From positions 62,001 to 126,000 of the forward strand of contig NZ_JAHXNL010000005.1 in the NCBI RefSeq assembly GCF_023148685.1: DNA of 64,000 nucleotides, written 5' to 3'. Positions 33,655-41,388 of the stretch are shown here, one piece after another; position 1 is the first letter of the stretch, and every line of letters starts with the position of its first letter. The notes below the pieces were generated by a model. That model did no database searches, was not told the origin of the DNA, and saw nothing but the letters and a program-made list of their open reading frames with translations. This DNA comes from Georgenia sp. EYE_87. Its GTDB lineage: Bacteria; Actinomycetota; Actinomycetes; Actinomycetales; Actinomycetaceae. The translations under genes were made by a program, and so were the position numbers.

Positions 33655-34431
33655 TCAGGCCGCCACCCTGGGCTCGAGCCGGTCGCGAAGGTGGCTCGAG
33701 TACTCGGCGAACAGCGGGGCGTCGAAGACGTCGCGGGTCCTGGGCCGAGACAGTTCGATCTCGACCGTCTCCACCACCCGACCGGGGTTGACGCCCATCA
33801 CATGGACCACGTCCGAGAGAAAGATCGCCTCAGAGATCGAGTGGGTGACGAAGACGACGGTCTTCCGGGTGCTCGCCCAGATCTCGGCGAGCTTCTCGTT
33901 CATCTCGTCCCGGGTGATCGCATCCAGTGCCCCGAACGGCTCATCCATGAGCAGAATCGCCGGATCCATGGCGAGGGCCCGCGCGATCGAGACACGTTGC
34001 GCCATCCCACCAGACAGCTCGTGCGGGAGCTTTCCCTTCGCGTGGTCGAGGCCGACCAGACGCAGAGCGTCCTCCGCTGCCACCTGGACCTGACGACCCC
34101 GCCCGCCGCCGGCGATCTCGCGCAGCATCGCCGCGTTCTGCAGTGCCGTCTTCCAGGGCAGCAGGGCGGGACGCTGAGGAACCAGGCCGATCTGGCGGTT
34201 CTTCACGGCGGCCCCGGCCTCGGTATCGCCGATCTGAACCGAACCGGCCGTGGGCTCGAGGATGCCGCCGAGAATCTTGAGCAGGGTGCTCTTGCCGCAA
34301 CCGGATGGCCCGAGGAGCGTGACGAAACTGCCCGCAGCGATTTCGATGTCGAGATTCTCCAGAATGAGAGGACCCGCCCCGCGCCCATATCTCATCTCTA
34401 CGCCGTGCGCCGAAATACCGCTCGAGACCAT
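33655..34431 (-). CDS. ABC transporter ATP-binding protein (ThiZ/SsuB/TauB type)
   Basis: 258 residues from the ATG at 34431, preceded by GGAGGAG. Walker A GPSGCGKST, Q-loop region GLVPQRPALLPWKT, signature LSGGMAQRVSIARAL, Walker B ILLMDEPFGALD and switch His in FVTHSISEA. It energises the importer for the catabolic operon. It is the first gene after the promoter and palindrome at 34474-34536, and its stop is one or two bases before the possible early start of the permease, so expression is coupled. Confidence 0.93.
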   Translation of the reverse strand: MVSSGISAHGVEMRYGRGAGPLILENLDIEIAAGSFVTLLGPSGCGKSTLLKILGGILEPTAGSVQIGDTEAGAAVKNRQIGLVPQRPALLPWKTALQNAAMLREIAGGGRGRQVQVAAEDALRLVGLDHAKGKLPHELSGGMAQRVSIARALAMDPAILLMDEPFGALDAITRDEMNEKLAEIWASTRKTVVFVTHSISEAIFLSDVVHVMGVNPGRVVETVEIELSRPRTRDVFDAPLFAEYSSHLRDRLEPRVAA

Positions 34432-34473
34432 ACGAGTTCTCCTCCGGACCTCAGGAATGAAGCCGAGGGCTGC

Positions 34474-34536
34474 TTATCAGAGCCTGATAACGCCCTCTCA
34501 TGCCCCGAACCTAGGACCTTCGTCTCTTGCGGTCAA
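34474..34536 (-). promoter_or_regulatory. Promoter and 17-bp palindromic operator of the B6-like operon
   Basis: On the minus strand TTGACC (34531-34536) and TAGGTT (34508-34513) are separated by exactly 17 bases, a good sigma-70-type promoter. About 20 bases downstream of the -10 is the perfect palindrome TTATCAG-AGC-CTGATAA (34474-34490). It lies between the expected transcription start and the ATG at 34431. A roadblock/repressor position fits control by the IclR protein at 25997-26755. Confidence 0.7.
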
Positions 34537-34668
34537 GGGTTTCCGTCAAACGTCTTCCAAGAGATACAAGTCCGAAACGTCGGTGTTACGAGACACGCTG
34601 ACTCCACCCCCGCCAATCCCCTGACGGGACCCAGATGCGGGCGGAGGTGACGGGTGGCCGACAGCGAC

Positions 34669-34697
34669 GTCGGTAAACGTGCCGAAGCGGCATCTTG
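34669..34697 (+). repeat. 29-bp direct repeat, left copy
   Basis: It matches the copy at 42746-42774 in 28 of 29 bases, same orientation. It contains the small hairpin TGCCG-AAG-CGGCA after GTCGGTAAAC. It sits just outside the 3' end of the lacI gene, so the pair brackets the amino-sugar locus. Confidence 0.8.
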
Positions 34698-34765
34698 TCT
34701 ATCCGCAGGGCCCGGGACCACTCACGACGGTTCCGGACATGGGCGGTGCCCCCTGGCCCTGGGCA

Positions 34766-35782
34766 TCACGCTCGGCGTGGTGCCCGCCCGGTGCTGGCCC
34801 GGTGCACGAAATGGGCCGAGATGCTGACCGCTGCCGCGGCGTCGTCCTCGCCGGCGCCGTCGATGTGTGCCAGCAGCAGGTCGACCGCGGCACGCCCGGC
34901 CTCGGCACTCGGCCCGTGGATGGTGCTGAGCGGTGGCACCGTGCGCACGGCCAGGATGTCGTCGCAACCGACGAGCGAGACGTCGCGCGGAACGGCGACT
35001 CCGGCCTCGAGGAGCCCAGCGAGCATGCCCTGGGCGAGCACGTCGTCGAACGCGATCACCCCTGTCGCCCCGGTCCGCAGAACCTGGGCGGCGGCGGCGC
35101 GGCCCTCCTCGTGCTCGGGGCGGTGCGGACCCGAGACGCTCAGCGAGACCCCGAGCTCCCGTGCACGTGCGGTCAGCGCACGGCGCCGCTCGCTGTCCGA
35201 CCACGACGACGCCGGCCCGGCAACGTACGCCAGTCGCCTGTGGCCGAGCCCGGCGAGGTGGTCGATCGCCTCCCGCATGCCGACTGCCGTGTCGATGAGT
35301 ATCCGTCGCACGCCCTCGACGTCCCGGTTCACCAGCACCAGCGGGTGGACGAGCGAGCGCGCCCGCACTGTCGCCTCCGGCAGACGCGAGGAGACAAGGA
35401 CGACGCCATCGGTACGCCGTTGCAGCGCGAGGAGGAGGTCGGCCTCCTTCTGCGGCTCCTCGTCGGTGTCCGCCAGGAGCGTGCTCACACCCAGCCGTCC
35501 GGCCGCAGCCTCCACCGCTCTGATGACCGGCGGGAAGAAGGGGTTCGCGATGTCCGGGACGACGACGGCGATGGTGCCCAGCCGTCCTGTACTAAGCGCA
35601 CGAGCCGGGTAGTGCGGCACGTAGCCGAGCTCGTCGGCGATCTCTCGCACGCGGTCGACGGTGTCGGGCCGCAGCAGGTGAGGATGGGAGTAGGCGCGCG
35701 ACACCGTGGACGCGGAGACGCCGGCCGCGGCTGCCACCATCTTCAGCGTCGGGGCGCTCGGTCGTCCGCCTCTTCGAGCCAC
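34766..35782 (-). CDS. LacI-family transcriptional repressor
   Basis: 338 residues from the GTG at 35782. N-terminal helix-turn-helix: TLKMVAAAAGVSASTVSRAY, with the hinge region ending ...ALSTGRLGTIAVV. The periplasmic-binding-protein-like sensor domain follows (VVVPDIANPFFPPVIRAVE, GVIAFDDVLAQGMLAGLLEAG). It is divergent from the amino-sugar operon. A perfect LacI-type operator lies in the intergenic region, inside the promoter of that operon, so it very probably represses it and itself until an amino-sugar-derived inducer appears. Confidence 0.93.
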   Translation of the reverse strand: MARRGGRPSAPTLKMVAAAAGVSASTVSRAYSHPHLLRPDTVDRVREIADELGYVPHYPARALSTGRLGTIAVVVPDIANPFFPPVIRAVEAAAGRLGVSTLLADTDEEPQKEADLLLALQRRTDGVVLVSSRLPEATVRARSLVHPLVLVNRDVEGVRRILIDTAVGMREAIDHLAGLGHRRLAYVAGPASSWSDSERRRALTARARELGVSLSVSGPHRPEHEEGRAAAAQVLRTGATGVIAFDDVLAQGMLAGLLEAGVAVPRDVSLVGCDDILAVRTVPPLSTIHGPSAEAGRAAVDLLLAHIDGAGEDDAAAAVSISAHFVHRASTGRAPRRA

Positions 35783-35807
35783 ACGGGCACTCTAAAGAGC
35801 GACACAC

Positions 35808-35836
35808 TTGACGTGCAAACGGTTGCACGTGAGGAT
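35808..35836 (+). promoter_or_regulatory. Promoter with LacI-type operator in its spacer
   Basis: TTGACG (35808-35813) and GAGGAT (35831-35836) are 17 bases apart. The spacer and -35 end contain the palindrome ACGTGCAAACGGTTGCACGT (35811-35830), whose core fits the LacI-family pattern TGCAANCGNTTGCA. Repressor binding would block RNA polymerase directly. The operator also lies near the divergent lacI start, so autoregulation is likely. Confidence 0.8.
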
Positions 35837-35888
35837 CCCGGGCACGGGGACGCAACGTGGCGCCCCCATACAGAGGAGGTGCAGGACG

Positions 35889-37448
35889 ATGGATGTTCTC
35901 GACTGGCTCGTGCTCGGCGGCTACTTCTTCGTCATGGTGGCGATCGGGGTGTGGGCGAAGTCCCGCATCCACGACTCCCGCGACTTCTTCGTGGCCGGCG
36001 GGAAGATGCCCTGGTGGCTGTCGGGGATCTCGCACCACATGTCCGGCTACAGCGCCGCCGTGTTCGTCGGCTACGCCGCGATCGCCTACGACGAAGGCTT
36101 CGTGCTCTACGTGTGGTGGGCTCTCGGCATCACCTTCGCGATGCTGCTGGGCGCCTTCGTCTTCGTGCCCCGCTGGCCGCGGCTTCGCCAGCGGCTTGGA
36201 ATCATCTCCCCGCTGGAGTACCTCAAGATCCGTTACAACCTGCCCACCCAGCAGCTTCTCGCCTGGAGCGGCACCGCTCTGAAGGTGTTCGACGTCGGCG
36301 CGAAGTGGGTGGCCACCGCCATCCTGCTCAACGTCTTCGCCGGGGTGTCCCTGCCGGTGGGCATCCTGCTCACCGGCGGGATCACGCTCGTCTACTCCAC
36401 GATAGGCGGCCTCTGGGCCGATGCCCTGACGGACTTCGGGCAGTTCGTCATTCAGCTCGTCGCCGGGATCGTCATGTTCGTCACCGTCCTGGTCACCCTC
36501 GACGGCGTCTCGACGGTGTGGACCATGTGGGGCGACCTGCCCGAGGGGAACGCGAGCTTCTTCAACGGTCAGTACACGGTCCTGTTCGTCATGGTCTACC
36601 TGCTCATCAACACGATGTCCTACAACGGCGGCACCTGGAACCTGGCGCAGCGTTTCATCGCCTCCCCGACCGGCAGCACCGCCCGCCGCGCGGCTCTCCT
36701 CTCGGCCGCCCTCTACCTGGTCTGGCCGCTGGTGATGTTCTTCCCGATGTGGGCGGCGCCGATCATCCTGCCGGGCCTCGAGGACACCTCCCAGGCGTAC
36801 GCGCTCATCACGCAGGAACTGCTGCCCGCCGGGCTCGTCGGCCTCGTGCTCGCGGGTATCTTCTCCCACACGATGGCGATGACGGGCTCGGACGCGAACG
36901 CCATCTCCGCCGTCGTCACCCGGGACATCATCCCCGCGGTGTGGCGGCGCGGGAAGGCGATGAGCACCAGGACCGAGCTCACGATCGGTCGGATCTCGGT
37001 GTTCACGTTCATCGCGCTGAGCATGGTCATCGCCCTGACAGCGGAAAGCTTCGGCGGGGTGCTCGGCCTGATCATTCTGTGGTTCGGCGGACTGGTCGGC
37101 CCGATCGCCATCCCCATGCTGCTGGGCCTGCTGCCCGCCTTCAAGCGGTGCGGACCGCTGGCCGCCATCTCGTCGTGGGCGGTCGGCCTGCTCGTCTTCG
37201 TGCTGACCCGGTACGTCGTCGACGACGCGCTCACCCAGCTGGCCCCTGACCAGCTCACCGCCGTACAGGTCGGCGGTCCCGTGGTGGTTGCGATCATCGT
37301 CTTCATGCTCATCGGTCTGGTGCTCCCCTGGAAGAACGAGGAGTCCGACGAGCTCGTCGACGCCATCGCGGTGGACCCGGCTGAGGACGCGTCGGACGAC
37401 TCCGGGAGGACACCGCCGTCGGACACGGTGCGGACCGGGACCGCCTGA
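35889..37448 (+). CDS. Sodium:solute symporter (SSS family), probable amino-sugar/sialate importer
   Basis: 519 residues from the ATG at 35889, with GAGGAGGTGC upstream. About thirteen hydrophobic segments. SSS features: SRDFFVAGGKMPWWLSGISH near the N-terminus, WNLAQRFIA and HTMAMTGSDANAISAVVTRD later. An acidic cytoplasmic tail ends the protein. SSS members import sugars, sialic acid, proline and other solutes with Na+. First place in an operon with AGE, NagB-like and NagA genes points to an amino sugar such as N-acetylmannosamine, sialic acid or N-acetylglucosamine. Confidence 0.88.
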   Translation: MDVLDWLVLGGYFFVMVAIGVWAKSRIHDSRDFFVAGGKMPWWLSGISHHMSGYSAAVFVGYAAIAYDEGFVLYVWWALGITFAMLLGAFVFVPRWPRLRQRLGIISPLEYLKIRYNLPTQQLLAWSGTALKVFDVGAKWVATAILLNVFAGVSLPVGILLTGGITLVYSTIGGLWADALTDFGQFVIQLVAGIVMFVTVLVTLDGVSTVWTMWGDLPEGNASFFNGQYTVLFVMVYLLINTMSYNGGTWNLAQRFIASPTGSTARRAALLSAALYLVWPLVMFFPMWAAPIILPGLEDTSQAYALITQELLPAGLVGLVLAGIFSHTMAMTGSDANAISAVVTRDIIPAVWRRGKAMSTRTELTIGRISVFTFIALSMVIALTAESFGGVLGLIILWFGGLVGPIAIPMLLGLLPAFKRCGPLAAISSWAVGLLVFVLTRYVVDDALTQLAPDQLTAVQVGGPVVVAIIVFMLIGLVLPWKNEESDELVDAIAVDPAEDASDDSGRTPPSDTVRTGTA

Positions 37449-37449
37449 C

Positions 37450-38685
37450 GTGCCGCCCTACCGCGACCACCTCGTCGACGACGTCCTGGCCTGGTGGATG
37501 GCCCATGGGCCGGACCCCGACCACGGCGGCGTCCTGACGTGCTGGGACAACGCCGGCACGCGCCTGGTCTCCCACGACAAGTACACCTGGTCGCAAGGTC
37601 GCTGGGCGTGGCTGACGGCCGCCGTCGCCCAGTCGTCCGACCGCCTCCGGGTCGACGGCGGCCCGTACGCCGAGCAGAGCCTCCGAGCGGCACGGTTCGT
37701 CCGGGACCACGCCCTGCTCCCGGACGGAACGACGGCGTTCGTCACCGACCGTGAGGGCACCCCGTTCGAGCCGGTCACCGACGGCGGGCTGCACACGTCC
37801 GTCTTCGCGGACCTGTTCGCGGCGCTGGGCTGGGCCGGTGCCGCGACGCTCGACGACGGTGAGGGCTGGGGAGACCTTGCACTGGTCACGCTGCTGCGCT
37901 CGGCGGAGCGGATCGAGGACGGCTCGTTCCGCTCCGAGCCCTACCCCGTTCCCGCCGGGCATCGCTCGCTCGGCCTGCCGATGATCCTCGTCGGTGTCGG
38001 CGAGCAGGTGTTCCGGGCGACCGGCGCCGCCGAGGCGGCCGGCGTCGTCCGTGCCGCCGCCGCCGAGATCATCGAGCACCACCTGCGCGGGGACGACGTC
38101 GTCGAGATGCCCGCCGGGCAGGAGGACACGCTCCTGGCACGGCACCGCACGCCCGGGCACACGCTGGAGGCGCTGTGGTTCCTCCACCACGCCCGTGACC
38201 TGCTGGACGGGCCGCTCGCCGCCCCGGCCGGCCTCGTGCCGATCGCCGGGCGGGCGCTGCGCACCGGCTGGGACGAGGAGCACGGCGGGCTGTTCCGCTA
38301 CACCGACGTCGACGGCGGCCAGCCGCGCGGCGCGCCGCTGGCCGGCGGCACCCCCTCGCCCGACCCCTACGAGAGCCTCGTCCGGGCCACCTGGGACACC
38401 AAGCTGTGGTGGCCGCACGCGGAGGCGCTCTACACCACCCGCCTGCTGGCGCAGGTCACCGACGACCCGGCCATGAAGGCGTGGGCGGACCGCGTCCACG
38501 ACTACACGTTCGCGACCTTCCCCGAGGGGCCCGGACGGGAGTGGACCCAGATCCGCGACCGCACCGGCGCCCCGCTGGAGAAGACCGTCGCCCTGCCGGT
38601 GAAGGACCCGTTCCACGTGGCCCGCGCGCTCCTGCTCCTCACCGAGCTCGAGCACGCCGGCCCCGAGCTCCAGGAGGAGAAATGA
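37450..38685 (+). CDS. N-acylglucosamine 2-epimerase (AGE) family protein
   Basis: 411 residues from the GTG at 37450, one base after the symporter stop. The (alpha/alpha)6 barrel shows DKYTWSQGRWAWLTA, GHRSLGLPMIL, HRTPGHTLEALWFLHHA and WDTKLWWPHAEALYTT, which contain conserved aromatic and His positions of the family. AGE enzymes interconvert N-acetylmannosamine and N-acetylglucosamine; other members isomerise mannose or cellobiose. In this operon it would convert imported ManNAc or a related sugar into the NagA/NagB route. The stop overlaps the next start (ATGA). Confidence 0.86.
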   Translation: MPPYRDHLVDDVLAWWMAHGPDPDHGGVLTCWDNAGTRLVSHDKYTWSQGRWAWLTAAVAQSSDRLRVDGGPYAEQSLRAARFVRDHALLPDGTTAFVTDREGTPFEPVTDGGLHTSVFADLFAALGWAGAATLDDGEGWGDLALVTLLRSAERIEDGSFRSEPYPVPAGHRSLGLPMILVGVGEQVFRATGAAEAAGVVRAAAAEIIEHHLRGDDVVEMPAGQEDTLLARHRTPGHTLEALWFLHHARDLLDGPLAAPAGLVPIAGRALRTGWDEEHGGLFRYTDVDGGQPRGAPLAGGTPSPDPYESLVRATWDTKLWWPHAEALYTTRLLAQVTDDPAMKAWADRVHDYTFATFPEGPGREWTQIRDRTGAPLEKTVALPVKDPFHVARALLLLTELEHAGPELQEEK

Positions 38686-39497
38686 CCACCACGACGAGGC
38701 GGGGACCGCGCCTGCGCGTCTTCGACGACCGGGCCGCCCTGGGCCGGGCCGCGGCGGAGGACGTCGCCGCCGAGCTGCGCAGCAGGCTGGCCCGCCAGGA
38801 CCGGGTACGGATGATCTTCGCCGCCGCGCCCAGCCAGCGCGAGATGCTGGACGCGCTGCGCGTCGCGGACGGCGTCGACTGGACCCGTGTGGTCGCCTTC
38901 CACATGGACGAGTACCTCGGTCTGCCCAAGGGCGCGCCGGAGCGCTTCTCGATGTGGCTGCGCGCCGCGTTCTTCGACCACCTGCCGTTCCAGGCCGTGC
39001 ACCTCATCGAGCCCGGTGAGGACCCGGAGCGCACGGCGGCCGAGTACGCGCGCCTCCTCGCCGAGACCCCGATCGACATCGTCTGCCTCGGCATCGGTCA
39101 GAACGGCCACCTCGCGTTCAACGACCCGCCGGTCGCCGATCTCGCCGACCCCCTCGACGTCAAGGTCGTCGAGCTCGACGACGCCTGCCGCCAGCAGCAG
39201 GTCGACGACGAGTGCTTCGCGGCCCTGCAGGACGTCCCCGAGCGGGCCGTCACCCTGACCATCCCGCGCCTGCTTGCCGCGGACCGGCTGTTCTGCGTCG
39301 TCCCCGGGGCCGCCAAGCGGGACGCCGTCGAGAAGGCCCTCACCGAGCCGATCTCCGCCGCACACCCAGCCACCGCCCTGCGCACCCACCCGGACGTGAT
39401 CCTGTACGTCGACGTCGAGTCGGCACCGCGCCCGGAGGTGGTCGCGACCGACGCGACCCCGGCCGGCGCCTCCCCCGCGACGGAGGTCACCTCGTGA
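38682..39497 (+). CDS. nagB: Glucosamine-6-phosphate deaminase/isomerase-like protein
   Basis: 271 residues from the ATG at 38682. The family signatures are present: VVAFHMDEYLGLP with the catalytic Asp, and GIGQNGHLAFNDPP with the ring-opening His. The usual NEP Glu is Asp here. The expected reaction is glucosamine-6-phosphate to fructose-6-phosphate plus ammonia, but the NDP variant marks a paralogous subgroup and another amino-sugar phosphate is possible. It is overlapped by four bases with its neighbours on both sides, so translation is coupled. Confidence 0.85.
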   Translation: MTTTTRRGPRLRVFDDRAALGRAAAEDVAAELRSRLARQDRVRMIFAAAPSQREMLDALRVADGVDWTRVVAFHMDEYLGLPKGAPERFSMWLRAAFFDHLPFQAVHLIEPGEDPERTAAEYARLLAETPIDIVCLGIGQNGHLAFNDPPVADLADPLDVKVVELDDACRQQQVDDECFAALQDVPERAVTLTIPRLLAADRLFCVVPGAAKRDAVEKALTEPISAAHPATALRTHPDVILYVDVESAPRPEVVATDATPAGASPATEVTS

Positions 39498-40252
39498 CGG
39501 ACCCGACCTTCGCCGCCTACCGGGCCAGGATCGACACCCACCTCGACCGGATACTCGCCGAGGAGTCTGCCAACATCCGCCGGGCCGCGGAGCTCCTCGC
39601 GGACCAGGTGGCGGCCGACCGGCTGATCCACGTCTACGGGCCCGGCGGCCATTCCAACCTCGCCGCGCAGGAGGTGTTCTTCCGCGCGGGCGGCCTCATG
39701 CACATCGCAGCCGTTCTCGACGAGGGCACCATGCTCTCCAACGGAGCCCTGCGGTCCATGGCCATGGAACGCACGCCAGGCTACGGCCGCGTCGTGATCG
39801 AGGACCGCGACCTGGGCCCGGACGACCTCCTCGTCCTCGTCAACGCCTACGGCATCAACGCCGCCCTCATCGACGCCGCGCTCACCGCCCGGGAGCGCGA
39901 CGTCACCCTCGTCGGCATCAGCTCGCGCAGCCACGCCGAGCAGACGGCCCCGGACCACCCCGCCCGCCACCCCACGGGTGCGAACCTGCACGACCTCGTC
40001 GACGTCGCCATCGACTGCAAGGTGCCCGTGGGTGACGCCGTGATGGAGGTGCCCGGCGCCTCGGAGCGCATCGCCGCCGTCTCGACCTTTGCCAACGCGT
40101 ACGTCCTCAACTGCCTCACCCTCGCCACGGTCGAGGCGCTGGTGGCCCGCGGCGTCGAGCCGCCGGTGTGGCGCAGCGGCAACGCGCCGGGCGGCGACGA
40201 GGCGAACGCCCGCTTCCTCGCTCGCTTCCGCGGGCGGGTGCGGTCGCTGTGA
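39494..40252 (+). CDS. SIS-domain phosphosugar-binding protein (UPF0309-like)
   Basis: 252 residues from the GTG at 39494. It shows RLIHVYGPGGHSNLAAQEVF, FRAGGLMHIAAVLDEG, then NAPGGDEANARF near the C-terminus, the typical pattern of the 'sugar isomerase domain' family beside nag or AGE genes. It may isomerise a phosphosugar or regulate the pathway by binding one; the activity is not known. It overlaps nagB and nagA by four bases each. No kinase gene is in the operon, so phosphorylation of the amino sugar must come from elsewhere. Confidence 0.85.
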   Translation: MTDPTFAAYRARIDTHLDRILAEESANIRRAAELLADQVAADRLIHVYGPGGHSNLAAQEVFFRAGGLMHIAAVLDEGTMLSNGALRSMAMERTPGYGRVVIEDRDLGPDDLLVLVNAYGINAALIDAALTARERDVTLVGISSRSHAEQTAPDHPARHPTGANLHDLVDVAIDCKVPVGDAVMEVPGASERIAAVSTFANAYVLNCLTLATVEALVARGVEPPVWRSGNAPGGDEANARFLARFRGRVRSL

Positions 40253-41388
40253 ACGAGTACGCCGGCCGGGACCCGGCCACAGGCCGTCGGCTGGTCGTCG
40301 AGGTCGAGGACGGCGTCATCGCCCACGTCCGCACCTCCGCCGAACCCGCCGAGGACCTGCCGTGGATCGCCCCCGGCCTCGTGGACCTCCAGGTCAACGG
40401 CTTCGGCGGCCACGACGTCAACGGTCCGGACGTGGTGCCCGACGACGTCGTCGCTCTGGCCGGCGCCCTCGCCCGGGCGGGGACGACGACGTTCGTCCCG
40501 ACCGTCGTCACCGCCTCCGAGGCCGACCTCGAGCGTTCGCTCCGCGCGGTCGCCGAGGCCCGACGGCGGGACCCCGCGACGCGCCACGCCATCCCGTTCG
40601 TTCACCTCGAGGGCCCACACATCAGCCCGGAGGACGGGCCGCGCGGCGCCCACCCGCTCGAGCATGTCCGCCCGCCGGATGTTGAGGAGTTTCGGCGCTG
40701 GCAGGCGGCGGCGGACGGACTTGTCGGCGTCGTGACGATCTCGCCGCACCATGCCGGCTCGGTGGAGTACACCGAGGCTCTCGTCGCCGCGGACGTCGTC
40801 GTCGCCGTCGGCCACACGCACGCGAGCCCGGAGCAGATCCGGGCGGTCGTCGACGCCGGCGCGACGCTGTCGACGCACCTGGGCAACGGTGCGCACGCCG
40901 TCCTGCCCCGGCACCCTAACTACATCTGGGCACAGCTGGCGGAGGACCGGCTCACGGCTGGGTTCATCGCCGACGGCCATCATCTGCCCGCGGACACCCT
41001 GACGGTGATGCTCCGGGCGAAGGGGTTGGACCGGTCGTTCCTGGTCTCGGACTCGGTCGCCCTGGCGGGTCTGCCGGCGGGCGCGTACGAGACGCCGGTC
41101 GGAGGGCGCGTGGAGCTTTCCGAGGACGGCCGGCTGAGCGTGGCGGGGACGCCGTACCTGGCGGGGGCAGCCCGATCGCTGGCTGACGGCGTGGCGGAGG
41201 TCTGCCGTCTCGCCGGGCTCCCGCTCGCGGACGCGTTACGGCTCGCGACGACGAACCCGCGCCGTCTCGTCCCTGGGCGCGGGCGCCTCGCGCCCGGCGC
41301 GTCGGCCGATCTCGTCCTCTTCGACCTCTCCCCCGGCGACCACTCGCTGACGCTGCGGCAGGTGGTCGCACGAGGGATGGTGGCATGA
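40249..41388 (+). CDS. nagA: N-acetylglucosamine-6-phosphate deacetylase
   Basis: 379 residues from the GTG at 40249. Amidohydrolase motifs: APGLVDLQVNGFGGHDVN, FVHLEGPHISPEDGPRGAH (metal Glu), VVAVGHTHASPEQI, STHLGNGAHAV (commonly THLFNAM), FIADGHHLPADTL and FLVSDSVALAG with the catalytic Asp. It removes the acetyl group of GlcNAc-6-phosphate to give the NagB substrate. Its length and motif order are normal. It overlaps the next gene start by four bases. Confidence 0.93.
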   Translation: MNEYAGRDPATGRRLVVEVEDGVIAHVRTSAEPAEDLPWIAPGLVDLQVNGFGGHDVNGPDVVPDDVVALAGALARAGTTTFVPTVVTASEADLERSLRAVAEARRRDPATRHAIPFVHLEGPHISPEDGPRGAHPLEHVRPPDVEEFRRWQAAADGLVGVVTISPHHAGSVEYTEALVAADVVVAVGHTHASPEQIRAVVDAGATLSTHLGNGAHAVLPRHPNYIWAQLAEDRLTAGFIADGHHLPADTLTVMLRAKGLDRSFLVSDSVALAGLPAGAYETPVGGRVELSEDGRLSVAGTPYLAGAARSLADGVAEVCRLAGLPLADALRLATTNPRRLVPGRGRLAPGASADLVLFDLSPGDHSLTLRQVVARGMVA

